Shown: positions 33,601 to 41,992 of the stretch, piece after piece
Position numbering within the stretch: position 1 is the stretch's first letter
Layout: each line of letters starts with the position of its first letter
From: Chryseobacterium oranimense
Lineage (GTDB): Bacteria > Bacteroidota > Bacteroidia > Flavobacteriales > Weeksellaceae
Reading direction: 5' to 3'
DNA: 64,000 bases
Assembly (NCBI RefSeq): GCF_025244725.1
Contig: NZ_CP104203.1
Coordinates: forward strand, 682,001-746,000
Translations under genes and position numbers: made by a program
The notes under the pieces: generated by a model
What the model saw: the letters and a program-made list of their open reading frames with translations, nothing else
Databases searched by the model: none
Told to the model about the DNA's origin: nothing

Positions 33601-36564
33601 TTGGAATACACCACAGATATCCCGAAAGACAAAAGTGTAGCAGCATTGAATATCCAGTTCCAGGTTGCTGCATTCAATGATGTGCAGACACAATCTGTTA
33701 CTTTGAAAATAAAAGACAGTGAGCAGCCTTTAAAAATAGAAACCGTTACCTTCAGAGATAAACTGGAACCAAATTCAAAAGAAAAATGGACGGTAAAAGT
33801 ATCGGGAAATGATAAAGAGAAAATAAATGCCGAAGTGCTGGCCAATATGTACGACATGTCACTGGATCAGTTTGCATCAAATACATTCGGCTGGCAAAAT
33901 TTATATCAGCCATATTCTATGGTGACGTCTTATGATATGAGACAATATCTGCAGCAGCAATACTATCAGAAGAGATTAAAGTACTACAATGGAAAATATG
34001 TAGAGTTACCAAATTTTAATTGGTTTGATGGCGATTTCGATAATTATGGTTTAAGAGGAAGAGCTTCAGGAATAAAAGTTAGTGATGCAGCAATGCCTGC
34101 TCCTTCTGCTGTTGCAAAAGAATCAAGTATTGAACAGGTTGTAGTAGTAGGATACAAAGCAAAAAGAGTAAATGCAGTTGCTGCCGGAATTCAGGAGGAA
34201 GAAGCTGACTCAGCTGCAATTGATGTTTCAAAAGAAGGCCTGGAAAAAGTTCCCGTACGCCAAAATCTCAATGAAACTGCATTTTTCTACCCGGATCTGA
34301 AAACCGATGCAGAAGGAAATGTAAACTTTGAATTCACTTCTCCGGAAGCATTAACGAAATGGAAACTGATGTTCCTCGCCCATACTAAAGATGCCAGGGC
34401 AGCAACATTGGAAAAACAGGTAGTAACGCAGAAAGAATTCTCTGTAACACCAAATTATCCAAGATTTTTAAGAGAAGGCGATGAACTGAATCTTCAGTCC
34501 AAATTATCTAATCTTACAGATAAGAAACTGAGTGGTTCAGCAGAACTTCAGATCCTGGATGCCTTCACCAACGAAAATATTTCTTCCCAATTCGGAATTA
34601 GTGGAGGATCACAGAACTTTAATATAGATGAGAAAGGAAACAGCGCATTAACCTGGAAACTGAAAGTTCCAAATAACGTTTCTTCTATTATTTTAAAAGT
34701 GGTAGCGAAAGCCGGAGCCTATTCCGACGGTGAACAGCAGGCTGTTGCCGTACTTCCGAACAGGATGCTGGTGACAGATGCAGTACCGGTATTTGTAAAA
34801 GAAGGTGAAACCAAAACATTTGTTTTGGATAACCTTAAAAATGCAAATTCCAATACGATTACCAATGTTTCCAATACGCTGGAACTGACCACGAACCCGA
34901 TCTGGGAAATTATGTTTGCATTACCAAGCCTGAAAAATGATCAGAACAGTTCTGCCGATGTGATTTTCAATAAATGGTTTGCAGATGTCCTGGCTTCTGA
35001 AATATTCAAGGCCAATCCGAAAATGAAAACCGTTTTTGAAGAATATCAGAACAAAGGATTATTAAATTCAAACCTTGAGAAAAATCAGGAACTGAAACAG
35101 CTTCTGCTGGAAGAAACCCCTTGGGTACTGGAAAGTAAAAACGAAGACGAACAGATGCAGAAACTGGCCCTGTTGTTCGATGCCAATACGATGAAAAATT
35201 CAATTAACCAGGATTGGGACGATCTTAAGAAGCTTCAGAATCCTGACGGAGGATTCTCATGGTATCCGGGATATCCAAGTTCTTACGGAACTTCATTGTA
35301 CATCCTTAAGAACTTAGGAAAAATCAATTCATGGTTAAAAGATAATGCAAAAGATTACCAAAGTTCCGAGCAGAAAGAGCTGGTAACAAAATTAGTTCAG
35401 TACGTGGATAATGAAATTGATAAGTATTGGGATGTGAAGAAAGAAAACGTCTGGACCAACTGGGCAATAGACTATCTGGATACCCGAAACTATTGGGAAA
35501 GCCAATATCCGTTAAAAGGAAAAGGAGCATCATTGAAATCTATGGTAAAACAAAAAGCCAAAACAGCAAAAATCACAGATTTCACGTTCTTCGGACTTCA
35601 CCGTGCTGCTTTGCTGATGAATGATTACGGGTTAAAAGATGTTTCAGATAAATTAATGAACTACCTGAAAGAAACATCTACCGATACAAAAACTCAGGGT
35701 GTTTACTGGAAACAGAACCTGAATGACTGGGGCTGGTTCGGTTCCAAAGTAGTGAATCATGCCGGGGCTTTGGAAGCATTCAATAAATTAAAGCCGAATG
35801 ACCAGAAAATGATTGAAGATATGAAGATCTGGTTGATTACCCAGAAAGAAGTCAATTCCTGGGGAAGCTCAAGAGGAACCTCAGAAGTGATCTTCACGAT
35901 TTTAAATTCAGGAAAATCTTGGACAAGTGCCGAAAGCGATAAAGCAACGATTGTCTGGGGCGGAAAAGAATTAGCACCGCAAACCCAGGCAACCGGTTAT
36001 GTGAAATCAGCAGTTAAAACAGATGTTATAGACAAAAACCTGGGAACAGTTACCGTTACTAAGCCGGGACCGGGAATTGTTCAGGGAGGATTATTCTGGC
36101 AGTATTATGAAGATCTTGATAAAATAAAATCTTCCGAAAACTACATCTCTATCACTAAAGAGCTTTACAAAAAAGTGAAGACGGTTAATGGCGAAGAGCT
36201 TCAGAAGATTTCATCCGAGACTCCATTGAAAATAGGAGATAAAGTAACCGTAAGAATGATCCTGAATACAGACAGGGCCATGGAATTCATTCATATTAAA
36301 GATATGCGTGCGGCAGGTTTTGAACCTTTGGATGCCTTATCCGGCTACCAGTGGAAAAACAGTCTGGGTTATTACCAGTCTACTAAAGATGCATCCACCA
36401 ATTTCTATATTCAGTACATGCCGAAAGGAAAATATGTTTTTGAATATGATCTTGTATCCAATGCAGCAGGTAATTTCTCCAACGGTATCACAACGATGCA
36501 GAATTACTATGCACCTCAGATGAATGCCCATACAAAAGGAACCAAGGTGACAATTACAGAATAA
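30688..36564 (+). CDS. Alpha-2-macroglobulin-family protein
   Basis: 1958 residues with a cleavable signal peptide (to about STVSA at 22). Macroglobulin-like beta domains follow: RTMAQIFTDRAIYRPGQTVYFK (MG2) and NETAFFYPDLKTDAEGNVNF with FTSPEALTKWKLMFLAHTKDA (A2M domain). A thioester-like helical domain has LQNPDGGFSWYPG. The CxEQ thioester motif is not visible, so covalent trapping is unlikely. Near residue 1150 it contains EQVVVVGYKAKRVNAVAAG, a SusC-like plug-lead motif in the place where a bait region would lie. Bacterial A2Ms trap proteases at the cell surface. Gene 3' is followed by a terminator and then ecotin, another protease inhibitor. Confidence 0.85.
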   Translation: MKRFSKIFMLLLLMLSFSTVSAQKYYDDQWKKVTENSTKGAYKSNLPIILDIQNHAMKENNAIQLIRSLKAEFSIVNQTQDDDKNDSVSKFFKKLQQADAQLKGEEKLIYAVLLNEFFMDYYNQNSWEIGSRTNVNSQDISQIETWSKLDFKNYLKKNYQELDQQKEAMKKISLARYKDIFTEIKDISYFPTVYDWYSVKKISFLSENGLFTKNELTENRTKINAIFDELIAQNTGNPRLYFMKEKLTENCNQNQCKDRLEQLQNLLKTDTEGDYKVIIMEDIMSELLAKKKENEALAIADQAKKQYPKSPFLENIKNKENQITNPFLTLKYEQQTQNNLPIHLVADHKNVTEFSLNIYEVKEDFTTLMQYIQNSYSNTFGKVKKNLVRKETFQLGDSKDYQVHKTSLEIKPLPSGVYVAEYSVAGAETKDSDSRQNFYFLVSGNRIIYQTKTDRNQLSNVMKLVNSENGKPAANENLTFYEFVANKTLNKIDGKTDASGIFKFPSTDSKEYYRTFLIRQPKTNDFQIMQVYGNSGNAEDYNPNKQSRTMAQIFTDRAIYRPGQTVYFKVINTKIDKETEAVISGLKQKITLLDANSQEVSSQNFTTNEFGSYHGSFILPKGQLNGVFYLRTDEGSQGVKDIRVEEYKRPKFEVTFDPVKDEYKYGQTIELKGKAMMFSGVALSNTTVNYEIKKHNIRWRYFWWYPHDNDNENSILGEAKTNEKGEFVIRLDLKKDEKLEGIQIDNYEINASVTDINGETQSADTQLKVASVSHYIKADGIKNTFSDENVKLKVETLNYNEQDLKKSYKVKLSKLNSPNRIFRDNFAQEVQDQPKYSKEEFISKFPHDLFDKNDETKNWKAEKVISDKIQQPAAELDLGKLEAGDYQLELYNIEGKDTIKTSQNFSILDKGSLKPSQKTFLTVVEPKNEFSRGEKAKVYVYSAVPDALVNVFVQDGSGKTFSEVHQLKKGVLEYTTDIPKDKSVAALNIQFQVAAFNDVQTQSVTLKIKDSEQPLKIETVTFRDKLEPNSKEKWTVKVSGNDKEKINAEVLANMYDMSLDQFASNTFGWQNLYQPYSMVTSYDMRQYLQQQYYQKRLKYYNGKYVELPNFNWFDGDFDNYGLRGRASGIKVSDAAMPAPSAVAKESSIEQVVVVGYKAKRVNAVAAGIQEEEADSAAIDVSKEGLEKVPVRQNLNETAFFYPDLKTDAEGNVNFEFTSPEALTKWKLMFLAHTKDARAATLEKQVVTQKEFSVTPNYPRFLREGDELNLQSKLSNLTDKKLSGSAELQILDAFTNENISSQFGISGGSQNFNIDEKGNSALTWKLKVPNNVSSIILKVVAKAGAYSDGEQQAVAVLPNRMLVTDAVPVFVKEGETKTFVLDNLKNANSNTITNVSNTLELTTNPIWEIMFALPSLKNDQNSSADVIFNKWFADVLASEIFKANPKMKTVFEEYQNKGLLNSNLEKNQELKQLLLEETPWVLESKNEDEQMQKLALLFDANTMKNSINQDWDDLKKLQNPDGGFSWYPGYPSSYGTSLYILKNLGKINSWLKDNAKDYQSSEQKELVTKLVQYVDNEIDKYWDVKKENVWTNWAIDYLDTRNYWESQYPLKGKGASLKSMVKQKAKTAKITDFTFFGLHRAALLMNDYGLKDVSDKLMNYLKETSTDTKTQGVYWKQNLNDWGWFGSKVVNHAGALEAFNKLKPNDQKMIEDMKIWLITQKEVNSWGSSRGTSEVIFTILNSGKSWTSAESDKATIVWGGKELAPQTQATGYVKSAVKTDVIDKNLGTVTVTKPGPGIVQGGLFWQYYEDLDKIKSSENYISITKELYKKVKTVNGEELQKISSETPLKIGDKVTVRMILNTDRAMEFIHIKDMRAAGFEPLDALSGYQWKNSLGYYQSTKDASTNFYIQYMPKGKYVFEYDLVSNAAGNFSNGITTMQNYYAPQMNAHTKGTKVTITE

Positions 36565-36578
36565 CTTTTAAGTAAACA

Positions 36579-36610
36579 AAAAACTGTAGTAGCTTTTTAC
36601 TACAGTTTTT
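36579..36610 (+). terminator. Intrinsic terminator of the A2M gene
   Basis: AAAAACTGTAGTA (36579-36591) pairs perfectly with TACTACAGTTTTT (36598-36610) around a 6-nt loop, ending in a T tract. Confidence 0.85.
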
Positions 36611-36771
36611 TTGTTCCTTTTTCAGTTCAATAGTGGCAATGTAATTCTGTTTTTATTGCTTTTAAAGGAGATTTGTATCCGGGCAGAGAATTATTCATGT
36701 ATAAAACTAAACATTTGTTTAACTTTGGAATGGTTTTTGAAAGTACAACAGAAATTTTTAAAAAAAACAAA

Positions 36772-37260
36772 ATGAAATTTTCAAAGACGTTAATTACGGG
36801 ATTGGTAATGTTGGCAGGAGTTAATGCTTTCGCTCAAAAGAAAGCAGAAAAATTTGAAAAATTACAGATTGAAATGTTCCCTAAAGCAAAAGAAGGATTC
36901 AAGCAGGTATATATTCAGCTGCCTGTTGCAAAAAATGAAAACGACCTAAAAGTTGAGTTTTTTGTAGGTGCTGAAAAAATGCTGGACTGTAACAAATATT
37001 TCCTGATGGGAGACATAAAAACCCAGGATCTTCAGGGATGGGGCTACAACTATTATGAAGTAGAATCCAATGGTGAAGCGGGAGGTACATTAATGGCCTG
37101 CCCGGATCAGAAGAAGACCAAGAAATTTGTAACCCTTAAGCCGGAGATTGTAAGATACAACAGTAAGCTTCCTTTGGTATTCTATGTACCAAAAGATCTT
37201 GAAGTACGTTACAGAGTTTTACGTCCTGATGCTAAAATGAAATCAGCGGTTCAGAAATAA
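36772..37260 (+). CDS. eco: Ecotin (periplasmic serine-protease inhibitor)
   Basis: 162 residues from ATG 36772, equal to the E. coli precursor; an earlier in-frame ATG at 36673 would precede the signal peptide and is rejected. Signal cleavage is expected after AFA (residue 21). Ecotin hallmarks: a C73-C110 disulfide pair (LDCNKYF, TLMACPDQ), GWGYNYYEVES, KKFVTLKPEIVRYNSKLP and a VRYRV dimer strand. By alignment to E. coli Met84, P1 is L107, which would favour chymotrypsin- or elastase-like proteases. It lies beside the A2M gene, and both could protect against host or grazer proteases. Confidence 0.93.
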   Translation: MKFSKTLITGLVMLAGVNAFAQKKAEKFEKLQIEMFPKAKEGFKQVYIQLPVAKNENDLKVEFFVGAEKMLDCNKYFLMGDIKTQDLQGWGYNYYEVESNGEAGGTLMACPDQKKTKKFVTLKPEIVRYNSKLPLVFYVPKDLEVRYRVLRPDAKMKSAVQK

Positions 37261-37285
37261 GCCGATACGATACAATTTTGAATAA

Positions 37286-37312
37286 CAACTCCTCACATTT
37301 TGTGGGGAGTTG
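37286..37312 (+). terminator. Terminator of ecotin
   Basis: CAACTCCTCAC (37286-37296) pairs with GTGGGGAGTTG (37302-37312), one G-U, 5-nt loop. The following TGCTGCTTTA is a weak T tract. Confidence 0.7.
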
Positions 37313-37386
37313 CTGCTTTATATAACATTTGAATCATTAGTATTAAGTCATTAAAGCTTATTTCTTTCTTTTTAAAACCTTGTAAA

Positions 37387-37457
37387 ATCTGCGTTATCTG
37401 CTAAATCTGCGAGAGAAAGAAAAAATAACTCTCGCAGATTTAGCAGATGACGCAGAT
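37387..37457. repeat. 29-bp imperfect inverted repeat (REP-like)
   Basis: Arms 37387-37415 and 37429-37457 pair over 29 bp with one mismatch, loop 13 nt. Within each arm ATCTGCG and CTAAATCTGCGAG repeat, so it also has internal direct repeats. Remaining DNA between 37261 and 37754 holds the ecotin terminator and the TolC promoter, nothing else recognised. Confidence 0.75.
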
Positions 37458-37731
37458 CTTTTTGGAGGCATAAATTATTTTCTTTCTTAAAATCAATGAT
37501 TAACCTTAAAAATTTCAATATTCTTAATGCTTTAAAGTATAATACATTTCGGAAACAATGATGAATAGACAATAATTTAATTTTTTTTCATTTAAAACAT
37601 TCCTCAAATTAACCTTAAACAGATCAGCTATCTCTATCACAAATAGAGAATTAAAACTAAACAATTTTTAAACTTAATTTAAATTCACCATATTGATGAG
37701 TTATCTTCGTGGATTTAACGGATTTTTGCAT

Positions 37732-37739
37732 TATATTTG
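37732..37739 (+). promoter_or_regulatory. -7 box of the export operon
   Basis: TATATTTG fits TAnnTTTG exactly and lies 15 bp before the TolC-family gene. A convincing -33 TTTG is not seen at 19-20 nt upstream. Confidence 0.55.
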
Positions 37740-37754
37740 TAATAAACATAAACC

Positions 37755-39164
37755 ATGAAAAACAATTTGTTGATTTTTGCGTTTAGTTTTTTGGCTTTCC
37801 CTGCTATCTGCCGGGCACAATCTGCGCCGGACTTTAAAGAACTTTTAGACAGTGCTATGGTCCGGGATTCTGATCTCAAAATGCAGGTTACCCAAAACAA
37901 ACTTACAGACCTTGATGAACATAAGCTGAAAGACATCTTTCTTCCCACTCTGGAAGTAAGCGGACAAGTCGGATATCTGAATGCAACTGCAAGGCTGACG
38001 TCGCCGGAAATTAATCTGGCCCCTTTCATCAATATTCCTCAGGGAAGCTTCAACAATAATCTTAATGTTTCCGGGTTTTCAGGAATTGCCAAAGCAGATG
38101 CCAAAATGCTTCTCTATTCAGGTGGAAAAGTAAAATACCTGAAAAAAGCCAACGAGGAAAGGAAAATCTCTGAAGATATTCTCCTTGAAAAAACAAAAGA
38201 CGATGTGGTAGCCAACATTTCCAAAGCATATGATCAGCTGGCTCTTATCCATCAGTCTAAAAAAGTACTTGATGAAAGCAAGAAAAGGCTTGACATCAAC
38301 AGGAAAACGGCAGACAAAGCTTTAGGGTACGGCCTGATTACTCCCTATGACCATAAAAAAATAGAACTCGCACAGGCTACTCTTGATGCTAAAATGGTAG
38401 AATATGAAGGAAAAAAAGAACTTCTCCTCACCCAGCTTTATATCCTGACCGGGATCAGTAAAGAGCGCCTCAGATTGATCGACCCGGTACTCTCGCCCGT
38501 AGAACTTTTATCCTCACAAAAAGGAATAGAGGAGAGGGCTGAGGTGCGCGCATTAGAACATGGAATAACAGCTGCAGACTACAAGATAAAAGCAGAAAGA
38601 ACCTGGATGATTCCCAAAGTACAGCTGATGGCATCAGCATATTATATCGGACTTTACGGAAGCCGTATCAAAACTTCGGAAAATGTAATCCCCGCAGTTC
38701 CGGCATTGGGCTATGAAGGTGCAAAACTCGACTGGAGACCGACCAATATTAACATTCTTCCCTTACTGACGGCAGGCGTTGGTTTTAAATGGGAAATCTT
38801 TGACGGAAAAGAAGGAAAACATGCGGAAGAAACCGCGAAAGTAGGAAAGGAAGTCCTTCAGAACAAAAAAGAAGATGCTCTTAAAAAATTAACTTTAAAT
38901 CTGGCCAATAACCAGACGAATTATGATATAGCCACCGCTCAGATCAATTTAAAAGCTAAAGAAAAAGAGCTCGCTAAAAATGCCCTGGTTCAGGCTGAAA
39001 AAGAATTCAGATACGGGATGAGCAAATCCTCACAGCTTATTGATGCTGAAAACGATCTGGAAATAGCTGAGCTGGAATACCAGAATGCCCTTTTTAACCA
39101 GAGAAGAGCAGGGATAGAGCTCATGAGATCGACTCAGGAACTTGATATTACCAAACTTTATTAA
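37755..39164 (+). CDS. TolC-family outer-membrane efflux protein
   Basis: 469 residues with a signal peptide ending near CRA at 22. The alpha-barrel repeats characteristic of TolC are present: ISKAYDQLALIHQSKKVLDES and LANNQTNYDIATAQINLKAKEKELAKNALV, separated by the strand region, with a second half NDLEIAELEYQNALFNQRRAG. It would form the trimeric outer-membrane channel for the HlyD- and permease-encoding genes 14 bp and further downstream. Confidence 0.88.
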   Translation: MKNNLLIFAFSFLAFPAICRAQSAPDFKELLDSAMVRDSDLKMQVTQNKLTDLDEHKLKDIFLPTLEVSGQVGYLNATARLTSPEINLAPFINIPQGSFNNNLNVSGFSGIAKADAKMLLYSGGKVKYLKKANEERKISEDILLEKTKDDVVANISKAYDQLALIHQSKKVLDESKKRLDINRKTADKALGYGLITPYDHKKIELAQATLDAKMVEYEGKKELLLTQLYILTGISKERLRLIDPVLSPVELLSSQKGIEERAEVRALEHGITAADYKIKAERTWMIPKVQLMASAYYIGLYGSRIKTSENVIPAVPALGYEGAKLDWRPTNINILPLLTAGVGFKWEIFDGKEGKHAEETAKVGKEVLQNKKEDALKKLTLNLANNQTNYDIATAQINLKAKEKELAKNALVQAEKEFRYGMSKSSQLIDAENDLEIAELEYQNALFNQRRAGIELMRSTQELDITKLY

Positions 39165-39178
39165 TCCTTACCATTAAA

Positions 39179-40138
39179 ATGATGCATAAAAATATATTCA
39201 TAGTCTTTGCTGTTCTTTTTCTAGTAGGGAGCTGCAGTGAAAAAAAAGAAAACCTTAACGATTCCGAAGGCAAAACCAAAAAAGATGTAATTTCTTTTGC
39301 TCCAAAAGTAACCGGAAGGATCTTAAAAATATACGTAACTGAAGGCCAGACCGTGAAAAAAGGAGACACACTGGCATTACTAGATGTGCCTGAAGTTTCG
39401 GCAAAGATCGCACAGGCCCAGGGTGCTGTGAGTGCGGCAACAGCTCAGGAGCAGATGGCCAAGAACGGAGCTACGGCAGATCAGCTAAGACAGCTTAATG
39501 CCAAATATAAAGGTTTGAAAGAACAGTATGAGTTTGCCCAGAAATCTTTTAAACGAGCCAATAATATGTACCGCGACAGTTTAATGTCTCCGCAGGCCTA
39601 TGATGAGGTTTATGCTAAACTTCAGGGAGCAAAAGCTCAATATGATGCAGTCGTGGCCGAACTGGATGATGTAAAAAGAGGAACCCGCTTCGAAAAAGTG
39701 GAAATGGCAGCAGGGCAGGCTTCTCAGGCCAAAGGCGCTCTTCAGGAGGCCAATGTAGCCTATTCCGAAAGATACATTATTGCCACCAATGATATGGAAA
39801 TAGAAACCATCAGCCTGAATACAGGTGAGCTGGCTACTGCTGGTTTTGCTTTATTCAACGGATATATTCCCGAAAGTACCTATTTCAGGTTTACCGTTCC
39901 CGAAAGTGCCATTTCAAAATATAAAAAAGGGCAGGAAGTGACTATGCAGGTGGTTTATAATAAAGAAACCCTTACCGGAACGATCGTTTACATCAAACAG
40001 CTTACAAGATATGCGGATATTACTACTGCTTATCCGGATTATCAGCTGCAGGATGCGGTTTATGAAATCAAAGTGAAACCGTCAGATATGAACAAGGCTA
40101 AAAGTATATTGGTAAACGCTAACGTTATCCTGAAATAA
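39179..40138 (+). CDS. HlyD-family periplasmic adaptor (lipoprotein)
   Basis: 319 residues with a lipobox LVGSC (C19). The biotinyl-lipoyl half-motif VTGRILKIYVTEGQTVKKGDTLALLD, a long coiled-coil hairpin (residues about 90-190, EQYEFAQKSFKRANNMY) and the NTGELATAGFALFNGYIPES barrel segment are present. It bridges the permease to the TolC channel. It is the second gene of the operon. Confidence 0.88.
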   Translation: MMHKNIFIVFAVLFLVGSCSEKKENLNDSEGKTKKDVISFAPKVTGRILKIYVTEGQTVKKGDTLALLDVPEVSAKIAQAQGAVSAATAQEQMAKNGATADQLRQLNAKYKGLKEQYEFAQKSFKRANNMYRDSLMSPQAYDEVYAKLQGAKAQYDAVVAELDDVKRGTRFEKVEMAAGQASQAKGALQEANVAYSERYIIATNDMEIETISLNTGELATAGFALFNGYIPESTYFRFTVPESAISKYKKGQEVTMQVVYNKETLTGTIVYIKQLTRYADITTAYPDYQLQDAVYEIKVKPSDMNKAKSILVNANVILK

Positions 40139-40140
40139 TT

Positions 40141-41334
40141 ATGAAAGAATTTTTCCGGCTTTTAAAACGAGAATTCAAGCTTTTTATAGGCAATTCTACC
40201 CTAAGGACCGTATTTTTTCTGGCCCCGGTATTTTATGCCACCCTGTTGGGTTTCGTTTATAAAAGCGGAAAAGTAGAGAATACTCCGGTACTTGTAATTG
40301 ACCGGGATAATACCCCTTTATCCAGCCAGCTGACCGATATGCTGGATGATAATAAAAGCATCAGCATCGTTAAATATGCCCGGGAACCGTTCAGTATAAA
40401 AGATGAGGTAATCCGGCATGAAGCCGCAGCGGTAGTCATTATTCCGTCAAGGTTTGAAGCGGAAATGCTCCAGAAAAAATATCCCGAACTCAATGTGTAC
40501 ATCAATACAGGAAATGTTCTCACCGCCAATTTTGCCTCCAAAGCACTACAGCTTACCATAGGAACATTCTCGGCCGGAGCTTCCATCAAAGCTCTGCAAA
40601 AAGCGGGGATGCCTGCAACAAAGGCCGCTACACAGTATGAACCTTTTAAAGCGAATTATATCACCCTTTTCAACACCACAGGAAATTACCTTATCTTCAT
40701 GTGGCCTGCAATGCTTGCAGTGGTTCTGCAACAGGTAATACTTCTTGCAATGGCTGTCAGTTTTGCCGCCGAATTCGAAAGAGGATCTTTCGTGAAAGAA
40801 TATGCCAAGATGAAAAAATGGGCTTTCCCGACAATGCTCATCAAGGTAATTCCGATCTGGGTATTTTCCATACTTATCGTGAGTGTGTATTACTTTATGC
40901 ATATGATTTTCAGGGTTCCGATGCCTGAAGGAATATTCAATTTTATTCTTCTTACTGCGGTATTTGTTGGTTCTGCATCATTTTTGGGTGTATTCATCAG
41001 TATTCTCATCCCGGATGCATTGAAGGCCACCCAGATTTTAATGGTCATTGCTTCACCGGCATTTATTATTAGCGGATTTACATGGCCGTTAAGTGCTATG
41101 CCTGCTTTTGTCCAGTTTATTGCCAATATTATTCCTCTGACTCCTTTCCTGCAGGCTTTTAAAATTCTACTGATCCAGAAAGGCTCTGTTGAACTTACAT
41201 ATCCTTATTTAAGACATTTAAGCATCTTGCTTATCATATATACTGTTATTGGATGGATTGCTCTGAAGATCAAACTTTGGTTTATTTTTAGAGATACAGG
41301 CTCTGAAAAGGATGAGAAGGTTGTAGGGTATTAG
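40141..41334 (+). CDS. ABC-2-type permease
   Basis: 397 residues: one N-terminal membrane helix, a large periplasmic domain (residues about 45-180, VLVIDRDNTPLSSQLTDML) and five or six membrane helices at the end, with the ABC-2 motif FIISGFTWPLSAMPAFVQFIANIIPLTPFLQ. It starts 2 bp after the HlyD stop. No ATP-binding cassette gene is in the operon or near it, so the pump must borrow an ATPase encoded elsewhere or use another energy source. Confidence 0.85.
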   Translation: MKEFFRLLKREFKLFIGNSTLRTVFFLAPVFYATLLGFVYKSGKVENTPVLVIDRDNTPLSSQLTDMLDDNKSISIVKYAREPFSIKDEVIRHEAAAVVIIPSRFEAEMLQKKYPELNVYINTGNVLTANFASKALQLTIGTFSAGASIKALQKAGMPATKAATQYEPFKANYITLFNTTGNYLIFMWPAMLAVVLQQVILLAMAVSFAAEFERGSFVKEYAKMKKWAFPTMLIKVIPIWVFSILIVSVYYFMHMIFRVPMPEGIFNFILLTAVFVGSASFLGVFISILIPDALKATQILMVIASPAFIISGFTWPLSAMPAFVQFIANIIPLTPFLQAFKILLIQKGSVELTYPYLRHLSILLIIYTVIGWIALKIKLWFIFRDTGSEKDEKVVGY

Positions 41335-41392
41335 AGTTGAGGATAGTTTGAAAAACAAAATTTACTGGTAGCTCAATTCGTATCATGAAATC

Positions 41393-41437
41393 TACATCCC
41401 ATACCTGAAAACCCGCAACCCATAACTCGTAACCCGC
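41393..41437. repeat. ACCCG-type short repeat
   Basis: The words AAAACCCGCAACCCATAAC and TCGTAACCCGC occur here after the permease gene, matching the tract beside recF. It separates the operon from the DUF1569 gene. Confidence 0.5.
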
Positions 41438-41496
41438 TTTCCCAAACACGTCACCACTTTTTTCATTGCCCTGTAAAAATCAAAAGAAAAAACTGA

Positions 41497-41504
41497 TATA
41501 TTTG
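41497..41504 (+). promoter_or_regulatory. -7 box of the DUF1569 gene
   Basis: TATATTTG (TAnnTTTG), 21 bp before the ATG at 41526. No convincing -33 element is seen. Confidence 0.5.
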
Positions 41505-41525
41505 CTTTCAGATAATTAGACATAT

Positions 41526-41981
41526 ATGGAAAATGTATTTGATGCAAAAGATGCCCAGAACTATATTGACAGGATCAATAATTTAGTGGAAGATACCCAC
41601 GGTTTATGGGGCAAGATGACGGTTGACCAGATGCTTGCGCACTGCAGCGTATCCTACGAAATGGTATATGAGCCTGAAAAGCATAAAAAACCGGGAGCTA
41701 TTGCAAAATTTATTTTAAAAACCTTTGTGAAACCAAAAGTGGTTGGTGAAAAAGCATATCCGAGAGATTCCCCTACAGCTCCGCAGTTTTTAATTTCCGG
41801 AAGAAAAAACTTTGATGAAGAGAAGAAAAGACTGATCGGTTTTATTCAGAAAACCCAACAGTTGGGTCCGGAGGCTTTTGATGGGAAAGAATCATTTTCT
41901 TTTGGTAAACTCAATTCCCAGGAATGGAATAATATGTTTGCAAAACATCTGAACCATCACCTTTCCCAATTTGGCGTTTAA
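41526..41981 (+). CDS. DinB-like DUF1569 protein
   Basis: 151 residues. The four-helix DinB fold is suggested by WGKMTVDQMLAHCSVSYEM and a C-terminal MFAKHLNHHLSQFGV, whose histidines fit the metal-binding triad (AHC and HxxHH). DinB/YfiT-family proteins are metal-dependent, often thiol transferases, mostly of unknown substrate. It heads a run of small rightward genes. Confidence 0.75.
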   Translation: MENVFDAKDAQNYIDRINNLVEDTHGLWGKMTVDQMLAHCSVSYEMVYEPEKHKKPGAIAKFILKTFVKPKVVGEKAYPRDSPTAPQFLISGRKNFDEEKKRLIGFIQKTQQLGPEAFDGKESFSFGKLNSQEWNNMFAKHLNHHLSQFGV

Positions 41982-41992
41982 AATCACACAAT

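Noticed and set aside
37387..37457. Reading the inverted repeat as a CRISPR repeat or a terminator
   Set aside because: There is no series of regularly spaced repeats or cas gene. The 29-bp arms with a 13-nt loop and lack of a T tract do not fit a terminator.
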